A DNA stretch of 64,000 nucleotides from Agarophyton chilense (lineage: Eukaryota; Rhodophyta; Florideophyceae; Gracilariales; Gracilariaceae): the NCBI GenBank assembly GCA_030374765.1, contig JARGXX010000075.1, positions 1,302,001-1,366,000 on the forward strand, in the 5' to 3' direction. Shown one piece after another: positions 62,266 to 64,000 of this stretch. The translations under genes were made by a program, and so were the position numbers. Numbering within the stretch: position 1 is the stretch's first letter; each line of letters starts with the position of its first letter. The notes under the pieces are model-generated. The model was not told where the DNA came from. It ran no database searches and saw nothing but the letters and a program-made list of their open reading frames with translations.

Positions 62266-63618
62266 AATCTATATATCGAATCTCCACAGCTCGAAAAGGT
62301 CATGTCACGAAATGGGTTTGAACATATAAGGCAATTATTCGTTTTCAGTGGCTCTGAAAACGATCAAAAATCAGAAGAATGGAGGTTATCATGCGTTTCT
62401 GAGTTTGTGAAAGCTATAAATGACCATCAGAAAGCGTTTGTAACTCCGTCACACACTTTGTCCGTGGACGAAAGTATGTCACGTTGGTATGGACTTGGAG
62501 GAAACTGGATTGAAATTGAACTTTCACACTACACTGCTTTTGATAGAAAACCTGAAAATGGTTGTGAATTATAAACAGTGTGTTGTGGAAGGAGTGGAAT
62601 TATTCTCAAAATAGAAACCACGATGGGAGCTACGCAACTAGATGGACAATCTTTTGAATCAGGACATGCGCATGGAACAGCTGTTTTAATGAGACTTGTT
62701 GAAAACTGGTTCGCAACTGATCGAATCGTTTGTGCTGCTTCATATTTGGCATCTGTTGAAGTAGGTGAAGAACTTTAAAAAAGAGGAATGCGATTTATTG
62801 GGGTTGTAAAAACAGCCTGCAGAAGGGTTCCTATGAAACTTCCTTCCGAATTTACGATGACGACACGAGACCAGAACGTGTCAATGGTCTGGAAACTGCC
62901 TGAATTGGATCGAAAGATAATGTCTGTGCTCTGGGTGGACCGTGGGAGGAGATCTTTCATCAGCACTTGTAGTAGTACCCAACCAGGAACTCCCATTTCT
63001 CGTGAAAGATGGAGGACAACTTATGGAATAACAAAGAGAATTCCGCTTTCCGTTGTTCTTCCAGAGATTTGTGAGGAGTACTATTCTTGTTGTTCAAGAA
63101 TTAGTAGGCATGATAGGTCACGTCAAGATGATCTGAATATGGAAAAGAAGTTCGAAGTGAAAGAATGGTCTTTTAGAGTAAATACTTCTTTGCTGGCAAT
63201 GCGGGTGGTTGATGCTTGGAATTTTTACAAGGGTGCATACGGAAACACATTGAATCTTGCCCCGCATGATTTCTATTGTAATCTCGTAGACGGATTAATA
63301 GATAACAACTGGGATGCTATTCGAACTATGAAAAGAAAATGTAAGGAGGAAGATGAAATAGAAAACCAATATATGGCTGGTACCGGCATTCATTTCACGG
63401 AGACGAATCGAAAAAGAAGGAAATTGGATGGTTCTTTGACGTCTCAACCATATCATCGACGATGTAAAGTCTGCAAAACCACTTGCAAATCCAAATTTGT
63501 TTGTTCAGAATGCAAAAAGTACAATGATATGGATGTTTATATCTGTCACAGTGGAACCGGTCGTGAGTGTTTTATAGATCATCTGCGTGACATTCATCAC
63601 ATTTCGAGCAGCACATAG
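62266..63618 (+). pseudogene. piggyBac-like copy D (catalytic part and C-terminus)
   Basis: It starts at YIESPQLEKVMSRNGFEH. The first catalytic position is Asp (VDESM), unlike A and B, but the second is Ala (AASYLAS). A TAA near 62571 and a second TAA near 62776 (also in A, CTTTAA) interrupt it. The downstream frame 62788-63618 (276 codons) is open and holds the third Asp (LWVDRGRR) and the C-terminal cysteine-rich finger (CKVCKT, CSECKKY, CHSGTGRECF, HLRDIHH). The right end lies beyond the window. Confidence 0.82.
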
Positions 63619-63882
63619 TCAAAAACATTGATGGTCGTGTGTCAACGTGCGTTTTTAAGGCTTTTTAGAGGCAAAAGCAAGAGTTCAAATTACCTTAAGC
63701 CCCCTACTAATTCAATTTGCGTTTTCAACTTGCTAGATGTACTATGGTCTCAGACGAAACAATCCCTTTAGAAGATATCACCTTATTCTGTCTGCTGTTC
63801 AAGTGGACGCAATGCGTTCTTAGCCCATAATAAGTTTTAGAATTAGTCGATCTCCCGTAAGAGTTTTTGAGTTACACTGAAC

Positions 63883-63945
63883 TCAGCGAGGTTTGAACCC
63901 TGTTTTTATCAGTCTCCGAGCGGTAGTGAAACCACTGAGCTGCTG
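63883..63945 (-). other. tRNA/SINE-like Pol III boxes in copy D
   Basis: A-box-like CAGCTCAGTGGTT and B-box GGGTTCAAACCT on the minus strand, the same place in the element as in copy A. Confidence 0.4.
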
Positions 63946-64000
63946 TTACTGAAGACAACCGTGTAAAGAATGTAATTTAAAACAGGAGGAACATGGTTAG

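Overview
This is nuclear DNA of a eukaryote with compact, almost intron-free genes. Two GC-rich gene islands (about 8.5-15.7 kb and 32.7-54.3 kb) alternate with more AT-rich blocks of nested transposable elements. The host genes are an intronless HIRA, an Elg1/ATAD5-type clamp unloader, TAF13, an E2F/DP-type factor, a CCT-motif protein, a Q-rich LisH/LUFS-type protein, complex I NDUFV2, a fungal-like cysteine synthase, SURF2, a dynamin-related GTPase and mitochondrial ClpP. Only one spliceosomal intron (87 bp) could be recognised. Plant-type CCT and LUFS-like proteins, intron poverty, long Q/P/G runs and gene islands among gypsy/copia/piggyBac-like elements fit a red alga best. That assignment is inference; no organellar or rRNA marker is present to prove it.

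Layout. 1-5481: the 5' part (minus strand) of a Ty3/gypsy chromovirus-like retrotransposon, copy 1, running off the left edge. 5678-7490: a decayed pogo/Tigger-like DDE transposon. 8537-15738: gene island 1 (LUFS-like polyQ protein, a small membrane protein, a membrane J-domain protein, a type I membrane protein). 16083-32288: one piggyBac-like element split by two later insertions, a 633-bp solo LTR (5-bp duplication TCGTG) and a full-length gypsy copy 2 (18200-30898). The 5' LTR of copy 2 itself carries an inverted solo LTR (29468-30383, duplication GGTGG). 32748-54325: gene island 2, largely convergent and divergent pairs with very short gaps. 54581-57415: a small copia-type element with 98-bp LTRs and a perfect GATAT duplication. 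57416-60099: AT-rich and without recognisable genes. 60100-64000: a chimeric array of piggyBac-like segments.

The most notable feature is an intact 618-codon reading frame (19204-21060) lying antisense inside gypsy copy 2, between the polypurine tract/3' LTR and a detached chromodomain ORF. I recognise no homologue. It is open although gag and pol of the same copy carry nonsense and frameshift lesions. The piggyBac-like copies share inactivating changes, including loss of a catalytic Asp, so they were probably spread as already defective copies or by local duplication.

Functionally the islands mix chromatin/replication genes (HIRA and the Elg1-type gene convergent, TAF13 divergent from the latter, DP nearby) with mitochondrial genes (NDUFV2, ClpP, the dynamin-related protein, possibly the cysteine synthase). 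No operon-like logic is expected. Shared divergent promoters often carry short tandem repeats.
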